Both the position numbers and the translations under genes were made by a program. A DNA stretch of 64,000 nucleotides from Turicibacter sp. TJ11 (GTDB lineage Bacteria > Bacillota_I > Bacilli_A > MOL361 > Turicibacteraceae): contig NZ_CP069349.1 in NCBI RefSeq assembly GCF_021497505.1, positions 1,517,001 through 1,581,000 on the forward strand, written 5' to 3'. Positions 37,123 through 46,059 of the stretch are shown here, piece after piece (within the stretch, counting starts at the first letter, position 1; the number at the start of each line of letters is the position of its first letter). A model generated the notes under the pieces. It had not been told where the DNA came from, made no database searches, and saw only the letters and a program-made list of their open reading frames with translations.

Positions 37123-37172
37123 GAACCTATAAGCTAGACACTTAAAAAAGTGTGAGCTTATGGTTCTTTTTA
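37123..37172 (+). terminator. Plus-strand terminator-like hairpin
   Basis: AGAACC-ATAAGCT-GACACTT-aaaa-AAGTGT-AGCTTAT-GGTTCT followed by TTTTT. No plus-strand gene precedes it; it may belong to the end of the mobile-element relic next to it. Confidence 0.55.
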
Positions 37173-37218
37173 ATTTATAATAAAAGAAAGATAACTTTAG
37201 AGAAAAATGGTGAAGAGA

Positions 37219-37323
37219 ATGAGTCAAAAGAAGTTTACTGAAAAAGAGAGACAATGTTTAAATCAAAATCCTTATGTGAAGAAGGTATCTGAAAAATCGA
37301 TGACCTATATCCTATCATTCTAA
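37219..37323 (+). pseudogene. Truncated transposase N-terminus
   Basis: 34 codons starting MSQKKFTEKERQCLNQ and ending KSMTYILSF. The start resembles the helix-turn-helix N-terminus of IS3-type OrfA proteins of Clostridia (FTEKE..NPYVK..SEK.ITYTDEF), but it breaks off where the consensus TDEF should follow, exactly where the minus-strand HEPN gene ends. It suggests the ATPase-HEPN pair arrived in, or cut, an insertion sequence. Confidence 0.5.
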
Positions 37324-37983
37324 TTCTATAATAGTTTGATGAATATCTTGAACTAATTGATAAATGAAATCAATATACTGATTAATTTTTTCCTCTGTTA
37401 GTTCTGATTCCAAAGAGGTAATAGATTGTTGATCTTGATGGGCTAATCGATTCCGAAGCAAACGAAGTTTCTCGATAAGGTTAGATACTCCAAAATCAGA
37501 TTCTATCTTTAACACTAATTCATTAATTTTTTTTGACTTAAGCCCTACTGCTTCTAACTGATTTTTAATCTGCCCATAACTTGTAAAACTTTTATACTGA
37601 TTTATATTCGTAATCACTTCATCTAACCAATCTGATGACTCTGGATTTTGAATGGCTAACTCAACTGATTGCATAGGAATTAGTAACTCTTTATACTGTT
37701 TTGTCTTAGTTTGATTCCCATTAAATTTTTGTATGATACAATACTTTACAATATCATGAATATATAAATCTAATGCACTCATTAATAATATAATTTGGCT
37801 CTGTCGAATCTCTAGTGTAGACTGACCATGTGCTGATAGAAATTGAATAATTTCATCTTTTTGTCTAACAACTTCAATACTATTATTAAATTGTTTAAGA
37901 ATGTGTTTTTCTTGCTCATTTCTAATGACAACTTACTTTTTATCACGATTTGGCTGTGTTTGATGTAAAGATAAATCACGCAT
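37315..37983 (-). pseudogene. HEPN-like protein gene with an in-frame stop codon
   Basis: The frame starts with ATG 37983, 11 nt after the ATPase stop and behind GGGAGAG. It runs 16 codons (MRDLSLHQTQPNRDKK), hits TAA, and then stays open in the same frame for 205 further codons. The last 155 codons can start at an internal ATG (37782) without a binding site. The helical product contains RLLRNRLAHQDQ, matching the R-x4-H motif of HEPN RNases. Such proteins pair with ATPases or nucleotidyltransferases in toxin-antitoxin and phage-defence modules. It is either inactivated or made as a shorter form. Confidence 0.6.
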
Positions 37984-37994
37984 CTATTCTCTCC

Positions 37995-39236
37995 CTATTT
38001 TAAAAAGAATGTATTATTATGAAGAAATGGAATACTTCCATACTTACCTGCAATATAACCTTTTTCTATATTCTCATCTTTTCTAACATTTTTTAATTGT
38101 GCTAACGAATAAAAATCACTAAACTGATTATTAGTCTTTTCCACAAACCATATCTGATCGCGCCTAAATAAATCTAAGTTTAATAAATTCGTATCGTGGG
38201 TTGTAAAAATCAATTGTGCCCCCTTTTTATTAATAACTGGATTTAAAAATAATTGAATTAAGTGAACAACTAAATTCGGATGAAGGCTCGTTTCTAGTTC
38301 ATCAAAAACTAAAACTTCACCATTCCTCAAAATCTCTAAGAGAGGTCCTCCTAATTCAAATAATTTATTAATTCCTAATGACTCTTCTGACAAACTAATA
38401 TCCATATGAGGATATTTAAACACTACATCTGATTTTTTAAATTCTTTTCCATTTAAAAAGCTTTTTAATTCCTCTGGCAGGTTAGCTGGTAAATCTTCAT
38501 TCAATAGCATCATCAAGTGATTATTAATTTCAATATCATGAATATTAACCCCTAATGTTTGAAGAAATTTAAGAAATTCTTCTTTGAATTCTACATCTTT
38601 TTCGATATTTTGTAACGTATATTCAAACCAATTATCATTACGAAAGCCTTGATAGACAACTAGCTTTTGACGAATATAATGAAATACTTTTAACACATCT
38701 TCAATATTACACCATGAAGCAGCTGATGATAAAAAGAGACGATTCTCCTTCATCTTACTTTCTGCAATTTCAGACAGAACTTTTTTAAAATTTAATCCGT
38801 ATGTATATGTCTGATGTTTACGATCAAAGATCTTTGCCTGGCGCCCATTTGGAAAATAGTATAGATACTCGTCCATAATCTCTTTATTAGTTAAACTTAC
38901 ACCATAAACATAGCGTACTCCATCTTCTAAAAATTGAATTTCAAATGAAGAAGGTAATCCCTCTTGACTCATTTTATGCGGATAATAAGGTAAAACATCT
39001 TGATATTGTAAATTCACACTCGTACTAACAATATGACTTAAATAATCAATAGCATTAATTAAATTAGTTTTACCGGCCCCATTTGCTCCATATATCGCAC
39101 AGACTGGATTTATCCTTAATTTTGAAGTTTCACCTAATAAATAATTTGAATATGTTTCATCTTTTGTTGCTAGCATTGAAAAAACAATCTCTTCTTTTAT
39201 CGAGCGATAATTCGCACACTTAAATTGAATTAACAT
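37995..39236 (-). CDS. AAA/ABC-type ATPase of a probable defence pair (COG1106-like)
   Basis: About 413 aa, SMC/RecF-like ATPase of the AAA_15/AAA_21 group: Walker A GANGAGKTNL (near residue 50), signature-like SLSEESLGINK, Walker B VLVFDELETSLHP, and the switch His in FTTHDTNLL. The C-terminus has the group's AGKYGSIPFL. Such ATPases come with a nuclease or HEPN partner in abortive infection modules. Here the partner is the HEPN-like gene 11 nt downstream. ATG 39236 is preferred to a GTG at 39248, which sits in the binding site. Confidence 0.82.
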   Translation of the reverse strand: MLIQFKCANYRSIKEEIVFSMLATKDETYSNYLLGETSKLRINPVCAIYGANGAGKTNLINAIDYLSHIVSTSVNLQYQDVLPYYPHKMSQEGLPSSFEIQFLEDGVRYVYGVSLTNKEIMDEYLYYFPNGRQAKIFDRKHQTYTYGLNFKKVLSEIAESKMKENRLFLSSAASWCNIEDVLKVFHYIRQKLVVYQGFRNDNWFEYTLQNIEKDVEFKEEFLKFLQTLGVNIHDIEINNHLMMLLNEDLPANLPEELKSFLNGKEFKKSDVVFKYPHMDISLSEESLGINKLFELGGPLLEILRNGEVLVFDELETSLHPNLVVHLIQLFLNPVINKKGAQLIFTTHDTNLLNLDLFRRDQIWFVEKTNNQFSDFYSLAQLKNVRKDENIEKGYIAGKYGSIPFLHNNTFFLK

Positions 39237-39518
39237 AAATTCTAGCACCTCTCCTTCACTTATCTTCGTCTATTATACCCTATTAATCATCATTTTAAAC
39301 TCAATTTTTGAGAAAAATCTTCAAAATCAAAGATTAAATATTAATTAAAATTAATTTTTGAATATCTTTACTCTATATTTTATTAGATATGAACCACATT
39401 TATATTAGCATTCATAGAAGAACTACTTTTTTATTGACATTTATATCACAAAAGATTTTAAACGCTTTTCCTCATATTTATTAATCAATCACTAATCATG
39501 TCTAAAACATAGTTAAAA

Positions 39519-39607
39519 GCAGAGACAAATTAAACTAATCACACTCACTCCGATGATGTTCGCCCAACAAACGATTGGAAAAATTCATCTATCGTTGCAC
39601 AAAGTAA
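39519..39607 (-). pseudogene. Third VanZ fragment
   Basis: About 85 bp matching parts of both VanZ genes (the CTAATCACACTCA.. segment and GATGTTCGCCCAACAAACG..TTCATCTATCG), with about 45 bp missing between them. It shows that the VanZ/sortase locus was present in a further copy here. Confidence 0.6.
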
Positions 39608-39665
39608 AAAAACTACATACCTTGTGAGTATGTAGTTTCGAACCTACTGGTGCTAGACCAATCTT
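39605..39665 (-). ncRNA. Putative small RNA b
   Basis: On the minus strand TATAAT (39672-39677), about 60 nt of transcript containing GGTCTAGCACCAGTAGG, then CTACATAC-tcacaag-GTATGTAG and TTTTTTT. It is homologous to the unit 95 nt upstream, including the promoter region. No open frame or ribosome binding site. Confidence 0.5.
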
Positions 39666-39759
39666 ATTAGTATTATATACAAATTACAAATATTAGTGTG
39701 GTTCCTTTTTATGTTCTCCTATTAATTTTATCTTATTCGAATCAGTTTGAAATTAGAAC

Positions 39760-39866
39760 AAAAAAACACATACCTTGTGAGTATGTGCTCTTACTTTACT
39801 GGTGTATGTCTAACCATAACCTATCTTCATTACTGATTTGTATTAAACTAATACGAAATCGATCTT
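39760..39866 (-). ncRNA. Putative small RNA a
   Basis: On the minus strand a transcript of about 105 nt containing TTAGACATACACCAGTAAAG, ending in CACATAC-tcacaag-GTATGTG and TTTTTTT. It is driven by a near-perfect promoter directly behind the MazF-like gene. The same motifs (AGAC/TCTAG, CACCAGTA, hairpin loop TCACAAG) recur in small RNA b. Confidence 0.6.
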
Positions 39867-39872
39867 GATTAA

Positions 39873-39901
39873 ATTATATTATTTTCGTAAAGTAGTGTCA
39901 A
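39873..39901 (-). promoter_or_regulatory. Consensus promoter of small RNA a
   Basis: On the minus strand TTGACA (39896-39901), spacer 17 bp, TATAAT (39873-39878): an exact housekeeping consensus in a gap with no downstream gene on that strand until the ATPase. Confidence 0.75.
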
Positions 39902-39911
39902 TCACCAATCA

Positions 39912-40682
39912 CTATTTTTTTATTTCTCCTTTTATATTTTCGATTTCTACATTTAGCTGTTCAATTCGTTGTTTTTGATTAATGATAGTATTTTTTAAAT
40001 CTTCAATTTCTTTCTCTTTTTGCTCTATAATAGATTTCTGATCAGAAATCACTACTTTTAATTTTTCAAGTAATTCATCCTTTTTAGGAATATACTTTTT
40101 CAAAATAATGTTATCAATCTCATTTAACAGTTCTTCTCGCAGTTTAAATCGTTTTTTATTAAGTATTCTATATTTACTTACCCGAGTAATTTGGTCCACC
40201 TGTATGACGGAATCTTTCTTAAATAGATAAAGATTTTTCCGATTAGTAGTAGCTCTCGATTTTTGAGCAAACACTTCGAATTCATGGATAATAGTCTCTC
40301 CTGTTGACTTATCTTTTGTTGCAGCCGTAATAGGAGCTACAATAACCCAATCTTCATGATTATCATATAAAACAACACAAGGATGAGGATAACGTATTTC
40401 GGTTCCAATATTACAAGTCCCTAAATCTACTGAGGAAATAATATCCCCACGGCTATAGTTATAATAATTATTATTTAACTTCTTATATTCATTTTGTATC
40501 CAAAGATCCTGAAAATGAGCATAATTTACAGTGCGTTCTAGCTTACCTTGACTTAACATTATGCCTGTATGAGCAAATACATTTTGTATTTCATGCAATG
40601 CTTCTATAGAAACAGAAGTAGACTGATTTTTATCATATTTATTTTTTAGAGTAGCTCGTAAATCATTAATTAAATAACCCAT
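39912..40682 (-). CDS. MazF/PemK-like protein with coiled-coil tail
   Basis: 256 aa. The central part RGDIISSVDLGTCNIGTEIRY..PCVVLYDNHEDWVIVAPITA resembles the MazF/PemK/Kid barrel (strand-turn RGDI, a G-E segment, then P-VVL and V-APIT). The N-terminal 75 residues are an unfamiliar helical extension, and residues about 205-256 form a long Lys/Glu coiled coil. No antitoxin gene is adjacent; instead two small-RNA units follow. It might be an mRNA interferase or a non-toxic PemK-fold protein. AGGAG lies before ATG 40682. Confidence 0.65.
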   Translation of the reverse strand: MGYLINDLRATLKNKYDKNQSTSVSIEALHEIQNVFAHTGIMLSQGKLERTVNYAHFQDLWIQNEYKKLNNNYYNYSRGDIISSVDLGTCNIGTEIRYPHPCVVLYDNHEDWVIVAPITAATKDKSTGETIIHEFEVFAQKSRATTNRKNLYLFKKDSVIQVDQITRVSKYRILNKKRFKLREELLNEIDNIILKKYIPKKDELLEKLKVVISDQKSIIEQKEKEIEDLKNTIINQKQRIEQLNVEIENIKGEIKK

Positions 40683-40854
40683 TTCAAAACTCCTATAAAC
40701 TTGATATTTACTATATAAAAATTATTATAACACACCTCTTGTAGATGAGGTTATGAAGCGAACAAACTTTCTAAAAAATAAAGCAATTTATAATCTTGAA
40801 AATACTGTCTTTCAACCATTACCAGTAAACTCTTTTATTATTGATATCTATTAA

Positions 40855-40891
40855 AAAATTCACTTAAATAACTTAATATCTAAGTGAATTT
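40855..40891 (-). terminator. Terminator after the intact sortase/VanZ operon
   Basis: AAATTCACTTA..TAAGTGAATTT stem with A/T tails. Confidence 0.75.
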
Positions 40892-40898
40892 TAAAGAT

Positions 40899-41366
40899 TT
40901 AACGTCTTAATCTTACCTTTCCAAAACTAAGAGTTAGTAGACTAATCACACTCATTCCTATGATCGCTCCACTAAAATCAATGAGTACATCACGTACCGA
41001 TGACGTTCGCCCAACAAAAGACTGGAAAAATTCATCCATCGTGGCACAAAGTAGTACTAAAAATAAGGCATAGATCCAACAATTGTGCTCACGTTGTTTG
41101 AAACATTTAAAGAGTAAGTAAAGGAGGGTTCCAAGCATGGCGTATTCAAATAAATGAGCTCCTTTACGCACCAATACATGAAGGAGTCGATAAAGTTCTT
41201 CTTCATGATAAGCTCTCACTTTTTCAAATAGATTCATCAGTTTGTAAACCAGATAGTCACTGCTCTGTAAAGACGTACTGATCGAGCGTGTCCCCTGATA
41301 AAGAATGAATCCGATCATCACTAAAACAAAACATCCCAATAACCCTTTCTTCATCCTGACACCCAT
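40899..41366 (-). CDS. VanZ family membrane protein
   Basis: 155 aa, last gene of the sortase operon and near twin of the protein at 36247-36714. VanZ core RKGAHLFEYAMLGTLLYLLFKCF and DEFFQSFVGRTSSVRDVLIDFSG. Four helices and a short N-terminal anchor. It lies 1 nt behind the 299-aa membrane protein gene. Role unknown; VanZ-type proteins are thought to act in cell-envelope physiology. Confidence 0.87.
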   Translation of the reverse strand: MGVRMKKGLLGCFVLVMIGFILYQGTRSISTSLQSSDYLVYKLMNLFEKVRAYHEEELYRLLHVLVRKGAHLFEYAMLGTLLYLLFKCFKQREHNCWIYALFLVLLCATMDEFFQSFVGRTSSVRDVLIDFSGAIIGMSVISLLTLSFGKVRLRR

Positions 41367-41367
41367 C

Positions 41368-42267
41368 TTAACGTTTCATACATTTTTTATAAAGTCGTTG
41401 CCAGTAAGGAATCATTAACATGAAACCAATTCCAGCACTGAGTAGTCCAAGGATACTTAAAGTCTTAAACGTATGTGAAATTAAGTAGCTAATACTTTCA
41501 CGTAAATAACTCACTTGAATAGCGATATGATGATAAAAACCAGATTGAATCCCACTAAAGAACACAATAAAGATAAATAATCCACCCGCAACGATTCCAT
41601 ATCCACTATAAAGTAATCCGATTTCATATTTTTTACGTTTTTGTTGTCGTCGACTTCGTGGTGATAGGAGCACTTGTAAACCAACAATCAGCATCACAAG
41701 TCCCACTAAGCCAGCTGCTAATGATTTAAAATTTAACGCTTCAAGTGATTTCATTACTTGTTGTAACTCACTCATACTTGTGATTTGATCAAAATCAAGT
41801 AATCTTAAATTTCCTTTCATGATTTGCATGGCATCTTGTTTCATTAACTCAACGTCTGCTTTTGCAGCCTCATCTAAATAGTACTGATTCTCACTAAAAA
41901 AGGCAGCCATTCGTTCATCAAAGCGCGTCTCATACGAGGATAAGTCAAGGGCTTCTATTTTTTGATTACTTCCCTCTAACCAAGCAAGCAACGCATACAC
42001 ATCCCCAATGACCACTTCCTTCACTTCTTCAACACTGATAAATTCACGTAAGGTCTGACGATCAATATTATTAAAAAGCATAATATCATCCAAGCCATTT
42101 TGAATGTTTTCTTGAATGGACTGATAGACTTTGGCTTGTTCCATTGCCTGAAGATACGTGGATGGTGTGATGAATGTTGGGAGTATACTCAGTAGACAGA
42201 TGGCGATGGTTAAAAGCATTAAACTAAAACTAAGAAGCACTGATATGATTTTTTTAATTACAGTCAT
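41368..42267 (-). CDS. Sortase-operon membrane protein
   Basis: 299 aa, family not recognised. An N-terminal helix (about 8-33), a soluble helical domain of about 150 residues outside the membrane (FITPSTYLQAMEQAKVYQSIQEN onward), then three helices in the last 120 residues with a basic loop LSPRSRRQQKRKK. It lies between sortase and VanZ genes, 15 nt after the sortase stop, so it may help present or process the sorted surface protein. The C-terminal 120 residues survive as a relic at 36716-37093. Confidence 0.75.
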   Translation of the reverse strand: MTVIKKIISVLLSFSLMLLTIAICLLSILPTFITPSTYLQAMEQAKVYQSIQENIQNGLDDIMLFNNIDRQTLREFISVEEVKEVVIGDVYALLAWLEGSNQKIEALDLSSYETRFDERMAAFFSENQYYLDEAAKADVELMKQDAMQIMKGNLRLLDFDQITSMSELQQVMKSLEALNFKSLAAGLVGLVMLIVGLQVLLSPRSRRQQKRKKYEIGLLYSGYGIVAGGLFIFIVFFSGIQSGFYHHIAIQVSYLRESISYLISHTFKTLSILGLLSAGIGFMLMIPYWQRLYKKCMKR

Positions 42268-42282
42268 CTTTTTTTACCTCAT

Positions 42283-42906
42283 TTACTTCAATTGAATAAA
42301 ATCCGAAACAACAATGTAACGCTCAGGCGTTGGACCATACTTAATAAATGGATAACACGTATACATCGTCAGTTTCTCTTTATCGGTTGGCATTGTCGCC
42401 GATACATCATCTGGCGTTGTGATATAAATATCTGAAACTTCATATTCATACGTTCCATAATCTGTTTCAACGTAGACTTTATCTCCAACCACTAAGTCTT
42501 TTAATGCATAAAAAGCCGTTTCACGATGTCCTGATAAAACGACGTTTCCACCTTCACCTGGTAATAAACTTCCTACATAATGCCCGACTCCTTTTCGAAG
42601 TTGTTCATTTCCTTCTCCTTGATAAATAGATACCTCTAAGTCGGCACTAGGAATATTTAACGTCGCAAATTCATCGCCGATTTTAGGTAGATACATCGTG
42701 TGATCATTAATTTGAAACGATGTATGAGTAATTTCTAAATTAGGGTCATAAAAAATAACCGAACTAAACGTCATCGCTTGACTCACGAGCCCCCAAAAAG
42801 GAACTAACATCATAATTGAACCGATCACCATTAAAAAAAGAGGGATTACGAGTGTAATCCCTAACCTTTTTAAAAAGTATCGGCGTTTTTCTTTAACTGT
42901 TTTCAC
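42283..42906 (-). CDS. Class D sortase
   Basis: Membrane-anchored transpeptidase, 207 aa, GTG start after GAGGAAG. One N-terminal helix (about 12-35), then the sortase barrel. Catalytic His in LSGHRE, Cys in LTMYTCYPF and Arg in PERYIVV. The size and TLNIPSADLEVSIYQG opening point to class D, which in Bacillota links sporulation- or surface-related proteins. Its probable substrate is encoded 18 nt upstream. Confidence 0.9.
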   Translation of the reverse strand: MKTVKEKRRYFLKRLGITLVIPLFLMVIGSIMMLVPFWGLVSQAMTFSSVIFYDPNLEITHTSFQINDHTMYLPKIGDEFATLNIPSADLEVSIYQGEGNEQLRKGVGHYVGSLLPGEGGNVVLSGHRETAFYALKDLVVGDKVYVETDYGTYEYEVSDIYITTPDDVSATMPTDKEKLTMYTCYPFIKYGPTPERYIVVSDFIQLK

Positions 42907-42924
42907 GCCTACTTCCTCAACTTT

Positions 42925-43578
42925 CTATGCTTGCATCTCGCGTTTTGAGTTAATCATTAAACCAGCTGCTAATACAACTAATCCTGCACCTGACATTACC
43001 ATTGTTGGTAACTCTGCACCTGTTGATTCTAAATTTGTATCTGGCATTGGTTTTACTGAACCATTTCCAGCTGTATTGCTTCCGATTACCACTTCAACGG
43101 TTGTTTCCATGATGTTTTCAATCACAGAAATCATACCTCCATCAAAGTTTGTTAAAACATCAGCAATGTCATTAGCTGTTAATGATAAAATTGATTGTCC
43201 GTTTGCAGATACTAATTTAATTGTATCTACACCGTTTACGATGTCATAGCTTAACACTAATCCAACTTTTGATGAAGCTTTTTTTGCTAAATCCATTAAG
43301 TTACTTTTTTCAGTAGCTGATAACGCTGTTAAATCCGTACGTCCATCAATTACAGCGTATGCTTGTTTTACTAATGATTCAAGTTCAGCTTCATCAGCTG
43401 TTGATAATTCAACTGATTGTAAATACGTGATTAATTGGTTCGCACTATTTGAAGGCACTCCTAAAGAAACTAATTGATCACGTAATTTCGCTACATCTGT
43501 TGTGCTTGCTTCAGCTACCGCACCAAATGATCCAGCTACCAACATAGCAGCTAATGCTGAAATCGTTAATTTTTTCAT
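42925..43578 (-). CDS. Secreted surface protein, probable sortase substrate
   Basis: About 217 aa. Signal peptide ending AVAEAS, a helical acidic domain rich in Ala/Ser/Leu (residues about 25-165), a short linker and a sorting-signal-like tail. The tail is GAELPT followed by a hydrophobic stretch (VMSGAGLVVLAAGLMI) and NSKREMQA. The motif ELPTM is not a perfect LPxTA or LPxTG. It resembles processed acidic surface proteins found with class D sortases. ATG 43578 is chosen because GAGGTG precedes it. The 271-bp gap downstream on the plus side (43588-43858) holds only its presumed promoter region. Confidence 0.78.
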   Translation of the reverse strand: MKKLTISALAAMLVAGSFGAVAEASTTDVAKLRDQLVSLGVPSNSANQLITYLQSVELSTADEAELESLVKQAYAVIDGRTDLTALSATEKSNLMDLAKKASSKVGLVLSYDIVNGVDTIKLVSANGQSILSLTANDIADVLTNFDGGMISVIENIMETTVEVVIGSNTAGNGSVKPMPDTNLESTGAELPTMVMSGAGLVVLAAGLMINSKREMQA

Positions 43579-43858
43579 CTCTTTCACCTCATTTAAACTA
43601 TTATTCTATCCTCAGAATAGACAATCCAAATTATACCACAACTCCCTTAGAGATAAAAGGTATAAAATGTATATTTATGTATTTTTTGTAAATAAATTCC
43701 TTTATTAATTTCATCTTATCTATACAATTAAATAGTCTATACACATACAATTCAAACAAATAACTTAAAATTTTTTAGATCTGTTTAAATTGTATAAAAG
43801 AAGAGATAATATTAATCAAAATAACTTTTAACATAATAAGGAATACTTTTAAAGATAT

Positions 43859-44995
43859 TTAAAAATCAATATCATTGAATCGTTTTTGAATTTCTGCTTC
43901 CCAAATCATTGAATGTTTAAGAATGTTGATAAACTTTTCATCACTTTTTCCATCTCCAAAATATGAGGCTGATTGCGGATGAGTTTGAAGAGCGGCTTGA
44001 ATAGAAGCTAAAATTTGAGAAGTATCTTCGTTACAATGAAGAATATTGACATTCTCGTCACTATAGCGTCCACTTTGACGGCATCCTAGATCAATGGCCA
44101 TCTTTCCATAAACACAGGCTTCACGAATTCCAGAGCTTGAATTTCCAATAATGAAGTCACAGTTTTTTAGTAACGTTAAGAAATATTCAAAACGCATGGA
44201 TGGATAAACTAAGAAGTTTGGATTATTTTCAAACCGTCTGTATTCTTTTAAAATGACGTCGCTTCCATGATCATTATTTGGATAAATCACAACATATTGT
44301 CTACCTGATTCAATGACCGCATCGACGACATTTTTAATATTAGATGGTAATCGTTCCACTTCTGTTGTGACAGGATGATACATTAAAATACTAAATGTTT
44401 CAAATGGAATATCGTACTTACCTTTTACTTCATCCATATTTGGTAACGTATCTGAATACATAATATCTAAATCAGGTGATCCAAAAACAAAGACTGATTC
44501 TTCTTTTTCTCCTAATTGTAAAATACGTTTTTTCGCTTCCTCATTTGCTACCAAGTGAAAGTGAGCCATTTTTGTGATGGCATGGCGAATCGATTCATCA
44601 ATGGTTCCTGATACTTCTCCACCTTCAATATGCATCACTTTAATATTATTGAAAGCCCCTACAATAGCTCCTGCTAACGCTTCTAAACGATCTCCATGAA
44701 CAACGATTAAATCAGGTTTAACTTCATCACAATAATTACTTAGACCCGTAATCGTGTTACTAAGCGAAATATCCATCTGATCATGTGAACTTGATTTTTG
44801 ATTAATGTATTTATAAATATTTTTAAATCCATCTTTTTCTACTTCATGATAAGTCGATCCGTATTTACTTAACATGTGCATTCCAGTGACAAAGACATGT
44901 AATTCGAAATTCGAATTATCTTCTACTTTTTTCATTAATGATTTTAATTTTCCATAATCAGCACGTGTTCCTGTTAAAAAAAGTATTTTTTTCAT
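43859..44995 (-). CDS. neuC: UDP-GlcNAc 2-epimerase (hydrolysing), NeuC/LegG type
   Basis: Converts UDP-GlcNAc (or its 2,4-diacetamido analogue) to free ManNAc (or analogue) for nonulosonic acid synthesis. About 378 aa. Motifs: FLTGTRADYGKL at the start, VHGDRLEALAG in the centre, MHIEGGEVSGTIDESIRHAITKMAH, and GNSSSGIREACVYGK near the end, all typical of the hydrolysing epimerases. ATG 44995 is used because CTGGAGG lies upstream; the frame to 45019 overlaps neuB. Last gene of the long leftward polysaccharide operon. Confidence 0.93.
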   Translation of the reverse strand: MKKILFLTGTRADYGKLKSLMKKVEDNSNFELHVFVTGMHMLSKYGSTYHEVEKDGFKNIYKYINQKSSSHDQMDISLSNTITGLSNYCDEVKPDLIVVHGDRLEALAGAIVGAFNNIKVMHIEGGEVSGTIDESIRHAITKMAHFHLVANEEAKKRILQLGEKEESVFVFGSPDLDIMYSDTLPNMDEVKGKYDIPFETFSILMYHPVTTEVERLPSNIKNVVDAVIESGRQYVVIYPNNDHGSDVILKEYRRFENNPNFLVYPSMRFEYFLTLLKNCDFIIGNSSSGIREACVYGKMAIDLGCRQSGRYSDENVNILHCNEDTSQILASIQAALQTHPQSASYFGDGKSDEKFINILKHSMIWEAEIQKRFNDIDF

Positions 44996-44997
44996 TA

Positions 44998-46041
44998 TTA
45001 ATCCTCCAGATCTCCCCATGAAAGATGCTCATCACATTCGATATCTTTATTGATGACACGTCCCATCAATGTTTCATAATGTTCAGCTTTAATTTCCCCT
45101 GTACCTGGACGTTTGACCCAAATGTTATCATGTGTTAATACATCACCTTTTTTTAACTCTTTTGTTGTAACAACTGTGGCGAATGCAAAATCAATGGTAA
45201 CTTGTTCTTCTTTTGCTGCTTCTTTTTTTCCACCACGCATTTGTTGAATCTCAGCACTGCCTTCAATTAACTCTTTTAATTCTTTTGGATCCATTGAACA
45301 AACGATATCTGGCCCTGGACGGTCTTTTGAATCTGTGAAGTGACGTTCTAACACCGATGCCCCTAAGGCTGCTGCTGCTAAACAAGCGTTGTTGTTTATC
45401 GTGTGATCAGATAACCCAATGATGGCATTAGGGAATTCATTTTGTAATTCAATCATTCCACCTAAACGAACTAAATGAGCAGGTGTTGGATAAAGATTGG
45501 TACAATGTAATAATGAATATTTAACCCCGTGCTTCTCCATGATTTCAACTGATTTACGGATACTTTCAATGTCATTCATTCCGGTTGATAAAATAATTGG
45601 TTTTCCGTAAGAAGCAATTAAATCGATTAATGGATAGTTATTACACTCTCCTGAACCAATTTTATAAGCTTGAACTCCCATACGCTCTAATCGCTCCGCT
45701 GCTGCACGTGAAAATGGCGTACTGATGAAAATCATCCCTTTAGATTCAACATATTCTTTTAATTTAATCTCATCTTCCTCATTTAAAGCACAACGCGCCA
45801 TGACGTCATAAATTGAAACATCTGTATTTCCTGGAATCACTTCTTTTGCGGCTTTTGACATTTCATCCTCAACCACATGTGTCTGATGCTTAATGACTTC
45901 AGCCCCAGCTTCATAAGCTGCATCGACCATCTCAAACGCTGTTTTTAATGATCCTTCATGATTAATTCCAATCTCAACAATCACTAGTGGTGCATAATCT
46001 TCACCAATTTTTCTATTTCCAATTTGCATATAGTTTTTCAT
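44998..46041 (-). CDS. neuB: N-acetylneuraminate/legionaminate synthase
   Basis: Condenses phosphoenolpyruvate with ManNAc (or the 2,4-diacetamido sugar). 347 aa: a TIM barrel ([43 protein letters not shown]) and a C-terminal SAF/antifreeze-like domain from about 285 ([23 protein letters not shown]). Neighbouring neuC and neuA complete a CMP-nonulosonate pathway. Whether the product is Neu5Ac or legionaminic acid cannot be settled here; no dedicated acetyltransferase is next to it. Confidence 0.93.
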   Translation of the reverse strand: MKNYMQIGNRKIGEDYAPLVIVEIGINHEGSLKTAFEMVDAAYEAGAEVIKHQTHVVEDEMSKAAKEVIPGNTDVSIYDVMARCALNEEDEIKLKEYVESKGMIFISTPFSRAAAERLERMGVQAYKIGSGECNNYPLIDLIASYGKPIILSTGMNDIESIRKSVEIMEKHGVKYSLLHCTNLYPTPAHLVRLGGMIELQNEFPNAIIGLSDHTINNNACLAAAALGASVLERHFTDSKDRPGPDIVCSMDPKELKELIEGSAEIQQMRGGKKEAAKEEQVTIDFAFATVVTTKELKKGDVLTHDNIWVKRPGTGEIKAEHYETLMGRVINKDIECDEHLSWGDLED

Positions 46042-46059
46042 TCTTAATCACCCTCTAGT

